This document shows positions 45,658-54,361 of a stretch of 64,000 nucleotides of DNA, one piece after another. Under the pieces are notes generated by a model. That model saw only the letters and a list, made by a program, of their open reading frames with translations. It was not told the origin of the DNA and did no database searches. The translations under genes and the position numbers were made by a program. The number at the start of each line of letters is the position of its first letter. Position 1 is the stretch's first letter. Source of the DNA: an uncultured Porphyromonadaceae bacterium (GTDB taxonomy: Bacteria; Bacteroidota; Bacteroidia; Bacteroidales; Muribaculaceae); contig CALKRW010000050.1 in NCBI GenBank assembly GCA_937989585.1, forward strand, positions 11,070-75,069. Direction: 5' to 3'.

Positions 45658-47604
45658 ATGAACTCTCTCAGAAAAGCACTATATACCCTCTTCGCATCCT
45701 TTAGCGCGGCCATACTGGTCAGCACGGCCGTCGCATCAGAAAAGAATGTCTCGTGGGACTCCGCCGCAGCCCTTCGCAAGGCAGACTACGCCTTTGCCCA
45801 GGCCGCGGCGGCAAATGCACTCGATTCCTTCGACCTTGCTTTCCGTCTTGCCGACTACGCGTCTTCCCTCAATCCCGGCGATGTCACCATCGCCACACTA
45901 GCCGCTACCCTGAGACTACCTCTGGTAACCGACTCCCTAGAGACCGAACGAATCTACTCACTTATCCTGCGACAGTTCTTCGAACACCCCGACGATTACG
46001 AAAACGGTCTTCTTGCCGCCAACGCCGCCGAGCAACTGCGGCGCATCGACGACCTGACACATATCTGGGAGACTCTGGATTCCGTATTCCCGTCCCGTCA
46101 GGACATAGCGCCCAATCTTTCGTCGGCCTACCTGATGAAATATTACATCACCCGCGACACCGCGGCTTTCGACAGGGCGATGTCCATATACAACCGCCTC
46201 GAAAGCGGCATGGGCAAGGACCCCGGACTGAGTTCCTATAAGATCCGCGCCTTTCAGATCAAGGGCGACACCGCGGGAATCATCTCCGAAATAAAATCCC
46301 TCACCGAGGCCCTCCCCTACGAATCTGCCGTTTGGCTCCTTGCCGGCCAGACATATCAGGCCGAACGGCTTGACTCTGTCCGCGAACTCGAGTTCTTCCA
46401 GCGCGCGGTTCAGGCCGACTCGACAAACGGCCAGGCTCTGCTCGCTCTTGCCGAATACTATCAGGCACACGGCGACTCGCTTGCCTATCGTCACGAGATG
46501 CGACGTGCGCTACTCAGTCCCGGTCTCGATCCTTCAACCAAAACAGACCTTCTCTCGTCCTACCTGCGCTTCAGGGGCCAGGACTCCGCCTCTTGGCCCG
46601 AGATAAGACAGGACTTCGACTCCCTCACTGTCATAAACCCCGGTGAGGCGGACATACATACGGCATATGGCGCATTCCTTGACTATATCGAAGAGCCCAA
46701 AGGCGCGCTCGAGCAGTTCATCTACTCCCTCAGCCTCGAGCCTTCCAACGAACGCGTCCGCACCTCCGTCATGTATCACCAGTTGAACCTCAGCGATACG
46801 ACCGCAGCAATTGCCACCGCACGCGAAGGCCTGAAAATTTCCCCCTCAAACCTTCTTTTCCCGATCATGGCGGCCTCACTCCTCAGCCAGCAGGGACATA
46901 TTTCCGATGCTTTCACCGTCATCGACAGCACGGATATCAGCGAGGTAAACAATCCACAGGCCGTAGCATCTTTCCTTACGACAGCCGCCGACATCTACCA
47001 GATGGCCGACAGCATTTCCCTGGCACTCACCACCTACGACCGTGCAATCGCCCTCGCTCCCGACTTTGCCCTGCCATATAACAACGCATCATACGCCATG
47101 GCCACTCACGGCGGCGACCTTGACAAGGCACTACGCTATGCCCGCTATGCCGTTCTCTCCGATGTTGACAACCCTACGTATCTCGATACTTACGCATGGG
47201 CTTATTTCAAACTCAAGAACTATCCCGAAGCCAAATCCTATATAGACAAGGCTCTGGTTCATGCCGGACTTGTGTCAGACTCCACGCTCAATGATTCCGT
47301 CAAAGTCGAACTAACGGAATTGGTTCCGCCGGAACTCGACAGTACCGCAAGCGACACCGGGGATAACACAGCCATCGATGCCACCGACGATGACAGCGGC
47401 GATCTACCCGCTGTTCCCGGCGACGCAGAGTCTGACGAGCCTTACTCCGGTTCCGCCGAGATTCTCGAGCACGCAGGCGACATCTATTTCATGTCCGGTC
47501 TTCCCGACCAGGCCGTAACTTTCTGGGAACGAGCCGCCGCCCTTGCTCCGGACAACGAACTGCTTGCCCGCAAGGTCAAGAACAGGACTTATTTCTATAA
47601 ATAG
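45658..47604 (+). CDS. Exported TPR-repeat protein
   Basis: This 648-residue protein has a signal peptide (SFSAAILVSTAVASE) and is helical throughout, with many TPR or TPR-like units. Clear ones are ALLALAEYYQAHGDSLAYRH, SLALTTYDRAIALAPDFALPYNNASYAM, and DKALRYARYAVLSDVDNPTYLDTYAWAYFKL. An acidic low-complexity stretch (SDTGDNTAIDATDDDSGDL) lies near residues 565-590, before a last TPR (GDIYFMSGLPDQAVTFWERAAALAPD). It is probably a periplasmic or outer-membrane scaffold. Its place between dut and a DUF4292 lipoprotein suggests an envelope task, unproven. Confidence 0.9.
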   Translation: MNSLRKALYTLFASFSAAILVSTAVASEKNVSWDSAAALRKADYAFAQAAAANALDSFDLAFRLADYASSLNPGDVTIATLAATLRLPLVTDSLETERIYSLILRQFFEHPDDYENGLLAANAAEQLRRIDDLTHIWETLDSVFPSRQDIAPNLSSAYLMKYYITRDTAAFDRAMSIYNRLESGMGKDPGLSSYKIRAFQIKGDTAGIISEIKSLTEALPYESAVWLLAGQTYQAERLDSVRELEFFQRAVQADSTNGQALLALAEYYQAHGDSLAYRHEMRRALLSPGLDPSTKTDLLSSYLRFRGQDSASWPEIRQDFDSLTVINPGEADIHTAYGAFLDYIEEPKGALEQFIYSLSLEPSNERVRTSVMYHQLNLSDTTAAIATAREGLKISPSNLLFPIMAASLLSQQGHISDAFTVIDSTDISEVNNPQAVASFLTTAADIYQMADSISLALTTYDRAIALAPDFALPYNNASYAMATHGGDLDKALRYARYAVLSDVDNPTYLDTYAWAYFKLKNYPEAKSYIDKALVHAGLVSDSTLNDSVKVELTELVPPELDSTASDTGDNTAIDATDDDSGDLPAVPGDAESDEPYSGSAEILEHAGDIYFMSGLPDQAVTFWERAAALAPDNELLARKVKNRTYFYK

Positions 47605-47633
47605 CGTCGACAACTTCCATTCATCACTGAACA

Positions 47634-48341
47634 ATGACAAAATACAGAAACTTCATCACCATACTCCTCGGCGCCCTTGTCATCCTGGGCACAGCCTCAT
47701 GTCATTCCGCTCGCAATGCCTCCAGCACTCCCTCACGCCCACTCAGCGAATGGCACGAGCTTCAGGTTCCCGTCCGCGTATCTGTCAAATCACCGATGAG
47801 CATGAGCCTCTCGGGACGCGCCACTATGGTACGCGACTCACTGATCAACATTTCGATGCGCGTCTTCGGTTTCGAGGTCGCAGTAGTAAACATGACCGCC
47901 GACTCGATATTTGTCGTTGACAAGCACAACAAATATTATTTCGCAGAGCCGCTCTCGTCCGTAATGGGCTCCCATCAGATTTCCGTCGGCCGGATACAGG
48001 ATCTCATTCTGGGTCGTGACACCGAATCGCTTATCCTTGCCGGCGTGGCCGAAAGCCCTGACGCATCCGACAAACAGCCCAATACGCTACTCTTCCGCAA
48101 TCCCGGGTCCCGGGAGCCTGTCACAGTCTCTTTCAACGATTATGTCAGCACCGACTTCGGTCCCGTTGCCTCGGATGTCAGCATCAGCGCCCCGGTCAAA
48201 GGCATGGACATCGATGCCTCGCTCACATGGTCTGTCGATGACGCCAAGTGGAACTCTTCGCCCCGCATTTCATTCAAGGCCCCCGGCTCAGGCTACAGGC
48301 GTCTCTCCGTCGACCGCATCAGGTCGATATTCAAGCCTTGA
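47634..48341 (+). CDS. DUF4292 family lipoprotein
   Basis: This 235-residue lipoprotein (LGTASC, Cys 23) has the DUF4292 pattern: SMSLSGRATMVRDSLINISMRVFGFEVAVVNMTADSIFVVDKHNKYYF at about residues 55-105 (alternating strands ending in a KHNK motif), then a helical middle and a final beta part. The fold resembles periplasmic LolA/LolB-like shells, which suggests binding of a lipid or lipoprotein, but that is inference. It starts 29 bases after the TPR gene and is followed by the EnvC-like gene. Confidence 0.87.
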   Translation: MTKYRNFITILLGALVILGTASCHSARNASSTPSRPLSEWHELQVPVRVSVKSPMSMSLSGRATMVRDSLINISMRVFGFEVAVVNMTADSIFVVDKHNKYYFAEPLSSVMGSHQISVGRIQDLILGRDTESLILAGVAESPDASDKQPNTLLFRNPGSREPVTVSFNDYVSTDFGPVASDVSISAPVKGMDIDASLTWSVDDAKWNSSPRISFKAPGSGYRRLSVDRIRSIFKP

Positions 48342-48401
48342 CCTTCTGCCGCCTGATTCCCTCCGCTTACTCCCAATCCTTTCACTTTCTGACTAACCGA
48401 T

Positions 48402-49784
48402 TTGAAACATTTTCTGCACATATTCCTTGTTTTGCTGGCAGTCGCCCTGACTGTCCCGTGCATGGTTTCCATTGCCGAAGGACCTGTCGCGGCAATGTCA
48501 AAGGCAAAAAAAACTTCTGGGAAGTCCAAAACCAGGAAGAAATCCTCAGGCAAACGCAATTCCTCATCAAAAACCAGCAAGACACGTACCCAGTCGGTCG
48601 TGAACCGCGAGCGTCGCCAGACCGAGCAGGAAATTAAGCAGACACGGCAGGCAATAAACGAGAACACCCGTAAGACACGGCAGAACCTCGACCGTCTGAA
48701 CAACCTGGACGCACAGATTTCACGTCAGGAGTCAACCATATCCTCGCTATCGACACGTCTCGACACCATCAACACCCGCATCTCCTACTCCGAGGATTCA
48801 ATCGCAGCAATCGAGGGACAGGTCGCGCAACTGCGTAGCGAACTCCGCGAGGACCTTCGCGGAATGCGTTCACACCGTCGCCGCGTCAACTCGCTTGCCT
48901 TCATTTTCTCGGCTCAGGATTTCAACACAGCATCCCACCGGTACTCATACCTCCGCCAGTTGCGCACCGCCCGCAGCCGCAAGATTGCGGCCCTCCGTGA
49001 CGCGCTTGCCCTGCTAGACGCCCGCCGTGCGGCGCTTCTCACCCTTCAGCAGCAGCATTCCTCCACATTGACGCAACTCAACATGGCCCGTCAGATGATG
49101 GAGACCCAGCAGGGCCAGGCACGCCAACTCGCCCGGCAACTCTCCGCCGAGGGCCGCTCCCTCCAGCAGATTCTAGCCGAGAAGAGACGCCGCGCCCAGC
49201 AGCTCGACGCCGAACTCAACCGCATTATCGAAGCCGAGGCACAGGCTGCCGCCGCAGCCGAACGCAAGCGTCAGCAGCGGAACAATACCGCATCCACATC
49301 AGGCAATACTTCTTCCGGCAACTCCGGCCGTCAGACCGGCGGCAAGACCGGAACCGCCGAGGCCGACCGCAGGCTCTCAGGTCCCTTCAGTTCCAACAAG
49401 GGGCGCCTGCTCTTTCCCGTTGCCGGCAACTATACGATCACTGGCACCTTCGGCCGCTCTACTCGCCACGGAATGGCAATCGACAACTCGGGCATCGACA
49501 TCTCGGTAGCCCCGGGAACAAAGGCCCGTGCGGTTTTCGACGGCACGGTGACTTCCGTATTCATGATGCCTACATACCACAACGTCGTGATTATACGCCA
49601 CGGAGGATACCTCACAGTCTATGCCGGTCTTACCGGAATAACAATTGCCAAGGGCCAGCAGGTCCGCTCCGGCCAGAACATAGGCACGATATGGACAAAC
49701 CCCGATGCCGACAACCGCACCGAACTCCATTTCGAGGTCCGACACGAGCGCACGAAACTCAACCCCCTCCAGTGGGTACGCTGA
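48402..49784 (+). CDS. EnvC-like murein hydrolase activator (degenerate M23/LytM domain)
   Basis: This 460-residue exported protein starts at TTG 48402 (LKHFLHIFLVLLAVALTV as signal; read as Met first). Residues about 50-290 are a long coiled coil rich in Arg, Gln and Glu, as in EnvC. The C-terminal LytM domain (about 330-460) keeps the fold but not all zinc ligands: the HxGxD motif reads NSGID (about 360-364) and the HxH motif reads ELH (about 440-442). This is the state of EnvC-type activators, which switch on amidases instead of cutting peptidoglycan themselves. The amidase at 19046 is a possible partner. Gene order fits envelope work at division. Confidence 0.88.
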   Translation: MKHFLHIFLVLLAVALTVPCMVSIAEGPVAAMSKAKKTSGKSKTRKKSSGKRNSSSKTSKTRTQSVVNRERRQTEQEIKQTRQAINENTRKTRQNLDRLNNLDAQISRQESTISSLSTRLDTINTRISYSEDSIAAIEGQVAQLRSELREDLRGMRSHRRRVNSLAFIFSAQDFNTASHRYSYLRQLRTARSRKIAALRDALALLDARRAALLTLQQQHSSTLTQLNMARQMMETQQGQARQLARQLSAEGRSLQQILAEKRRRAQQLDAELNRIIEAEAQAAAAAERKRQQRNNTASTSGNTSSGNSGRQTGGKTGTAEADRRLSGPFSSNKGRLLFPVAGNYTITGTFGRSTRHGMAIDNSGIDISVAPGTKARAVFDGTVTSVFMMPTYHNVVIIRHGGYLTVYAGLTGITIAKGQQVRSGQNIGTIWTNPDADNRTELHFEVRHERTKLNPLQWVR

Positions 49785-49790
49785 TTCCGT

Positions 49791-51218
49791 ATGGCCACGA
49801 CAAGAACACGTCCACTGTCGCGCGCGATTTTTCGCGCCATCAGCGCCTTCTCGGGTGTCAAGGTCCTGTCTCTGCTGTGTTCTGTAATCCGTAACAAACT
49901 CATCGCTGTGCTCCTCGGCCCGTCAGGCATGGGCATTATCTCGCTCTACAACTCAGCCATCGAGATGATTGGCGCCCTCTCTCGCCTGTCTGTCGACCAG
50001 AGCGCGATACGCGACATCTCCGGCAGCACAGGCGCGGACAACGCCGACCGCATTACTGTGGTCGTCCGACGTTGGTGCCTGTGGCTCGGCATCGCAGGCG
50101 CCGCCGTGATGTGCCTCTTTTCTCCGCTGCTCAGCAGATGGATGTTCGGCGATACTTCACGCTGGATGAATTTCTGCGCGCTTTCCGCCGTTCCCTTTGT
50201 CACGACAGTCGCCACAGGCTATACGTCGCTGATGACAGGGTTCGGCCAGTTGAGGCGTCTTGTCAGGGCCACACTGTTTTCCTCGCTGATCGCACTCATT
50301 GTCTCGGCCGCTTTGCTTCTCTGGCTGGGAGAGAATGCCATAATCCCGATGCTGATAGGCAACGCCCTTGCCGTACTCGCCGGAGCACTCGTGTTCAGTC
50401 CGCGCGCACGGCGTGTCGCCATGCCCTTTCGCGAAATCTGGCATTACGGCGCAGGATTCATCCGGTTGGGCATACTCATCACCATCGCCACATTCGTCTC
50501 CTACCTTTTCTCCTACCTTTTTGTAATCTATCTCAACAATACGGCTTCTACAGCTGACGTCGGCATCTATCAGCCGGGCTATACGCTGCTGAACACCTAC
50601 GTCGCCGTATTCTTCGCCGGAGTCTGGGTGGAATATTACCCCAGGCTCGGACGCGCCATCCACTCACGCCGTTCTGTCTCCGCCATTGTCAGCCACGAGA
50701 TATCCATTACGCTCAGCATACTCCTTCCCGCCGCTATCGCCTTCATCGCCGCCGACTCGCTGATCGTCAGCCTCCTGTACGACCGGACATTCCTCGGCGT
50801 GCTGCCATTCCTCACCACCGGAATTGCCGGAATTGTCTTCCGCACTTTCTCCTGGTGCGTGGCATACGTCATCATCGCCAAAGGCGACGGTAAGATATTC
50901 ATACTAACCGAAAGCATCGACGCTGTCCTGGGGCTCTTGCTCAACATTCTCGGCTGGCACATCGGAGGCTTTACGGGACTTGGCATTTCATATGTCATAT
51001 GGTACATGCTTTACAGCGTAATCGTCTACACGGTCTACCGGCGACGCTACGGTCTGCGTATGCCACGACAGACCATTTTCCTGACCTGCGGCGTAGCCAT
51101 CGTGCTCGCTGCGGCGATCATTCTCAAACTCACCTTCGGATGGTGGGCGACGGCTGTCATGGCCGTTCTCGCGGTACCCGTTTCCCTCCGCTCCCTGAGA
51201 CGGCGAAGCCGGGCCTAA
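49791..51218 (+). CDS. Oligosaccharide flippase (Wzx/O-antigen translocase-like)
   Basis: This 475-residue inner-membrane protein has about twelve to fourteen hydrophobic segments. The opening SAFSGVKVLSLLCSVIRNKLIAVLLGPSGMGIISLYNSAI is the family pattern of Wzx-type flippases, which turn lipid-linked sugars across the membrane. Later segments include QPGYTLLNTYVAVFFAGVWVEYYPRL, also typical. It starts six bases after the EnvC-like gene and closes the run. It may serve the export system at 40.4-43.8 kb, but no glycosyltransferase accompanies either. Confidence 0.88.
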   Translation: MATTRTRPLSRAIFRAISAFSGVKVLSLLCSVIRNKLIAVLLGPSGMGIISLYNSAIEMIGALSRLSVDQSAIRDISGSTGADNADRITVVVRRWCLWLGIAGAAVMCLFSPLLSRWMFGDTSRWMNFCALSAVPFVTTVATGYTSLMTGFGQLRRLVRATLFSSLIALIVSAALLLWLGENAIIPMLIGNALAVLAGALVFSPRARRVAMPFREIWHYGAGFIRLGILITIATFVSYLFSYLFVIYLNNTASTADVGIYQPGYTLLNTYVAVFFAGVWVEYYPRLGRAIHSRRSVSAIVSHEISITLSILLPAAIAFIAADSLIVSLLYDRTFLGVLPFLTTGIAGIVFRTFSWCVAYVIIAKGDGKIFILTESIDAVLGLLLNILGWHIGGFTGLGISYVIWYMLYSVIVYTVYRRRYGLRMPRQTIFLTCGVAIVLAAAIILKLTFGWWATAVMAVLAVPVSLRSLRRRSRA

Positions 51219-51292
51219 ACACAAGTGGCCGTGTCCGTAACGCCATTCGCTGTACCACCACTCTCTTTTCTGTTTAACATGTTTTAACCCCT

Positions 51293-51328
51293 TTTGTCTC
51301 GCTGTTCGGACTAAAAGGCGTACCTTTG
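51293..51328 (+). promoter_or_regulatory. Promoter of greA
   Basis: TACCTTTG (51321-51328) followed by CC; TTTG (51293-51296) lies 24 bases upstream, a little far. The predicted leader is about 135 bases. Confidence 0.6.
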
Positions 51329-51364
51329 CCTCGAATTCTGATATATACAAGATTTTAGGGTCTC

Positions 51365-51400
51365 GCCCCGAAGTGTTCGGGCTGGGATTCTTAATTTTTT
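51365..51400 (+). terminator. Attenuator-like hairpin in the greA leader
   Basis: CCCGAA pairs with TTCGGG around a GTG loop (51367-51381) and is followed, after nine bases, by TTAATTTTTT (51391-51400). It lies between the promoter and the greA start. The gap before the T run makes it a weak terminator. Confidence 0.4.
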
Positions 51401-51471
51401 ACTTGTCTCATCACTCTCCACCACACTGAGTTTTTATTATTAACAACAAACTGTAATTCTTAATTCTTATC

Positions 51472-51942
51472 ATGGCTATCACCTACATGACCAAAGATGG
51501 TTATCGCAAGAAAATGGAAGAAATCGCTTACCTCGAATCCGTAAAGCGTCCCGAGATATCACGTGCAATCGCCGAGGCCCGCGACAAGGGCGACCTCTCG
51601 GAGAACTCCGAGTATGACGCCGCAAAGGAGGCCCAGGGAATGCTCGAGATGAAGATATCCCAGCTCAAGGACCTCGTCGCAAACGCCCGCATCATCGACG
51701 ACTCCAAACTCAACAACGACGAGGTGCAGATTCTTAACAAGGTCAAGATCAAGAACGTGGCCAACGGAATGACCATGGAGTACACCATCGTCGCCGACTC
51801 CGAGGCAAATCTCAAGGAAAAGAAAATCGCCTCCTCAACCCCAATCGCCCAGGGCCTCCTCGGCCACCGGCTCGGCGACGTTGTCGAGATCCGCGTTCCC
51901 TCCGGACTCATGAAGTTCGAAATCGTCGAAATATCTTTCTAA
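51472..51942 (+). CDS. greA: Transcription elongation factor GreA
   Basis: This 156-residue cytoplasmic protein rescues stalled RNA polymerase by stimulating RNA cleavage. It has the N-terminal coiled coil with the acidic tip (ARDKGDLSENSEYDAAKEAQ near residues 36-55, with the key acidic residues) and the C-terminal FKBP-like domain (ATPIAQGLLGHRLGDVVEIRVPSG, here with SST before P). Length and motifs are typical. It lies ten bases before a HIT protein gene, so the two are co-transcribed. The leader has an attenuator-like hairpin. Confidence 0.96.
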   Translation: MAITYMTKDGYRKKMEEIAYLESVKRPEISRAIAEARDKGDLSENSEYDAAKEAQGMLEMKISQLKDLVANARIIDDSKLNNDEVQILNKVKIKNVANGMTMEYTIVADSEANLKEKKIASSTPIAQGLLGHRLGDVVEIRVPSGLMKFEIVEISF

Positions 51943-51952
51943 TCCAACGCTC

Positions 51953-52354
51953 ATGTCAATTTTCTCAAAAATCGCCGCCGGCGAAATCCCCTCATACCGT
52001 GTGGCCGAGGACGAGAACAACTTCGCCTTCCTCGACATCAACCCGATGACTCCCGGCCACGTCCTTGTAATCCCTAAGAAGGAGACCGACTACATCTTCG
52101 ACATTCCCGAAGACGAATTCTCTTCCCTGTGGGCTTTCGCCCACAAGGTTGCCAAGGCCGTCAAGGCCACCATGCCCTGCAAGCGCGTCGCTGTCGCCGT
52201 CCTCGGCATGGAGGTTCCCCATGCACACATCCATCTCGTACCCATCAATTCAGAGGCCGACATGGATTTCCGCAAGCCTAAACTCCAGTTGCCCGACACC
52301 GAGATGCGCTCCATAGCCGACGCCATCGCCGCTCAGTTCGACAAACTCGACTGA
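51953..52354 (+). CDS. HIT family nucleotide hydrolase
   Basis: This 133-residue cytoplasmic protein of the histidine triad family hydrolyses nucleoside phosphoramidates or similar small nucleotides. The opening SIFSKIAAGEIPSYRVAEDENNFAFLDINPMTPGHVLVIPK is the family pattern, and the catalytic HAHIHLVP lies near residues 90-97. Length is typical. It is in an operon with greA upstream; the pairing is seen in other Bacteroidota. The physiological substrate is not known from sequence. Confidence 0.94.
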   Translation: MSIFSKIAAGEIPSYRVAEDENNFAFLDINPMTPGHVLVIPKKETDYIFDIPEDEFSSLWAFAHKVAKAVKATMPCKRVAVAVLGMEVPHAHIHLVPINSEADMDFRKPKLQLPDTEMRSIADAIAAQFDKLD

Positions 52355-52389
52355 TCATCACGCAAACCCACTCTGAACTGTCAATCGCA

Positions 52390-53538
52390 ATGAAACATAT
52401 TATCGCATTTCTCACAGCCATCCTGATGCTGATTTTCTGCGCCTGTTCGGGCAGCGAGTCACACAAGGTGAATGGTGACGGCGAGGGATGGACCATCAAA
52501 GGCACCATCAAGGGCGCGGCCGACTCAACTGTATACATCGAGTCCTCCACACTCAACAACTGGTATCCCGTCGACTCGCTTGTTCTCGGCTCGGACGAGA
52601 CATTCTCATACACCGAGGCCCTCCCTGACAGCATCGGCAACATCTACCGTGTCCGCCTGGGCTCGAAGTCAGTCTACTTCCCCGCCATCGGCAAGGAGAC
52701 CGTCGAACTTGCCGCCGACATAAAGAACTTCGACAAAGGCTACAGTCTCTCCGGCTCAAAGGGCGCCGAAAGTTTCGCCCGCGCCGATGCCCTGATCGCC
52801 GCCTCTCTCGACAGCCTGGGTGTTGACGGCACTATCGCGAACCGTGCCCTCCGCAACGAACTCAACGTGATGATCAATCTCGACGAGACATGCCTCCTGT
52901 CCTACTACCTCATCAACAAGCGCATCGGTCCCGACTACGTACCCTTCTACAACCTCGTCGATCCCACCGACCTGAAGACCCTCGGCAACGTCGCCAACAA
53001 CTTCGCGCGCCTGCGTCCCGATGACCCCCGCACCAAGGATCTCGAGACCCTCTACCTCAACGCCCGCCGCGAGGTCAACCGCCGCAAGGGCCGCAGCACA
53101 GTCATCGAGGTCGACCCCTCGCTTACCACTACACGCCCCGAGGTCCCGATTCGTCTCTACGACGCTAAGGGCCGCGAGCAGGACTTCGCACGGCTCCTCA
53201 AATCCGGCAGGCCCGTAGTCCTGAACATCACACGCTTCGACCACAAGGACTCCCCGGCAAACACCATCGCGCTGAACAAAATCCGGGAGCAGAACCCCGA
53301 CGTTCAGATCTATCAGGTCTCCTTCGACATCGATGAGATGGCCTGGAAGCAGCAGGCCCTGACCATGCCTTGGATTTCCGTCTGGGCCACGCCACAGGTC
53401 GGCAACGACATCATGATGGGCTACAACGTAAACCCCAACACCACGCCCACATCATTCCTCTTCGACAGCAACGGCGACCTGACACGGCGAGTCACCGATC
53501 CCGCCCAACTACCCGCTGCGGTCGCCGCGCTCCACTGA
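52390..53538 (+). CDS. DUF4369 lipoprotein with a thioredoxin-like domain lacking CxxC
   Basis: This 382-residue lipoprotein (LMLIFCACSG) has two parts. Residues about 35-140 are a DUF4369 beta domain (WTIKGTIKGAADSTVYIES). Residues about 245-380 have a thioredoxin-like fold: VVLNITRFDHKDSPANTI where active members have WAxWCxxC, a QVSFDIDEMAWKQ strand and helix, and the cis-Pro region TTPTSFLFDSNG. No cysteine remains in the C-terminal domain, so a redox role is unlikely; it may be structural or bind a partner. It follows the HIT gene by 35 bases and ends in a terminator. Confidence 0.87.
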   Translation: MKHIIAFLTAILMLIFCACSGSESHKVNGDGEGWTIKGTIKGAADSTVYIESSTLNNWYPVDSLVLGSDETFSYTEALPDSIGNIYRVRLGSKSVYFPAIGKETVELAADIKNFDKGYSLSGSKGAESFARADALIAASLDSLGVDGTIANRALRNELNVMINLDETCLLSYYLINKRIGPDYVPFYNLVDPTDLKTLGNVANNFARLRPDDPRTKDLETLYLNARREVNRRKGRSTVIEVDPSLTTTRPEVPIRLYDAKGREQDFARLLKSGRPVVLNITRFDHKDSPANTIALNKIREQNPDVQIYQVSFDIDEMAWKQQALTMPWISVWATPQVGNDIMMGYNVNPNTTPTSFLFDSNGDLTRRVTDPAQLPAAVAALH

Positions 53539-53571
53539 TCACCACCCTAATTTTCACGGGACAATATATGG

Positions 53572-53599
53572 AAGTCAGCCCCTTCACGGCTGACTTTTT
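53572..53599 (+). terminator. Terminator of the greA-HIT-DUF4369 unit
   Basis: AAGTCAGCC (53572-53580) and GGCTGACTT (53588-53596) are perfect arms around CCTTCAC, followed by TTT. Confidence 0.85.
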
Positions 53600-53652
53600 C
53601 ATTGCCCCGCGCTCACGGCAAATTCTTTTAAAGACGGCCCGATATTCTGCCG

Positions 53653-53670
53653 GGGTCAACATTTTGACCC
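53653..53670. promoter_or_regulatory. Perfect palindrome GGGTCAA-N4-TTGACCC before the lysozyme gene
   Basis: The arms 53653-53659 and 53664-53670 are perfect, 22 bases before the ATG at 53692. This is the layout of an operator for a dimeric regulator. No T run follows, so it is not a terminator; no clear promoter box is seen. Confidence 0.45.
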
Positions 53671-53691
53671 TGAAATCGGTTATGACTCTTG

Positions 53692-54321
53692 ATGAAGAAT
53701 TTATTTAGAATCGCGCTGACCGCTGCCGCCGCGCTTGTCCTCTATCTCTCTTTCGCGGCAATGAGCGTACAGGAAAGCCCGGATCCCCTTCCCGGTGTAC
53801 ATGATTCCGCGAAGGCGCGGGCCGACAGCATCTACGAGGCTGCGGTCAGTCTTATCAAGAAGTACGAGACACTCCACCAGCCGCGCCACTGGCCGCTGGT
53901 AGGCTATGGCCATATGGTCCTCCGTGGCGAGAAGTTTTCCCGCACCAGGCCTTTGAGCGAGGAGGCCAGCGACAGGCTCCTCCGCAAGGACCTTGCCAAG
54001 AACTGCGCCGTGTTCCGCGAGTACGGCAAAGACTCTCTCCTGCTCGGCGTCCTCGCCTACAACATTGGCATGGGCGCTGTCAAACGCTCCGCCGTCGCCC
54101 GTAAACTTGCCGCCGGCGATCGCGACATCTATCAGGACTACCTCCGGCACTGCCGTTATCGCGGACGTGAGGTCGCCGCCCTACGCAAGCGACGCGACGA
54201 GGAATTCCGCCTGCTCTTCGACCCTGAGGCCGACCCGTTGGCCAAGGCCGCGGGTGACGTCAGGAATCAGGCCGCACGCATCGACTCCGCCGCCATACTT
54301 GCCGTCGGAAAACTGATATGA
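53692..54321 (+). CDS. Exported lysozyme (GH24-like)
   Basis: The protein has 209 residues from ATG 53692 (preferred to the TTG just before it) with an N-terminal membrane/signal segment. The middle shows the phage-type lysozyme plan: SLIKKYETLHQ with the catalytic Glu near residue 57, PLVGYGHMV, and LAYNIGMGAVKRSAVARKL. The usual YxD between Glu and the GYGH strand is changed (QPRHWPLVGYGH), as in many Bacteroidota members of this group. It probably remodels or cuts peptidoglycan. It ends one base before the next open frame, so both form an operon. There are no phage genes nearby. Confidence 0.85.
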   Translation: MKNLFRIALTAAAALVLYLSFAAMSVQESPDPLPGVHDSAKARADSIYEAAVSLIKKYETLHQPRHWPLVGYGHMVLRGEKFSRTRPLSEEASDRLLRKDLAKNCAVFREYGKDSLLLGVLAYNIGMGAVKRSAVARKLAAGDRDIYQDYLRHCRYRGREVAALRKRRDEEFRLLFDPEADPLAKAAGDVRNQAARIDSAAILAVGKLI

Positions 54322-54361
54322 TATGATTTTCAACCGTATTTCCATAACACCTATCAAACGA

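Noticed and set aside
53692..54321. Prophage remnant because of a phage-type lysozyme
   Set aside because: The protein has its own signal segment and a lipoprotein partner, and there are no phage genes around it.
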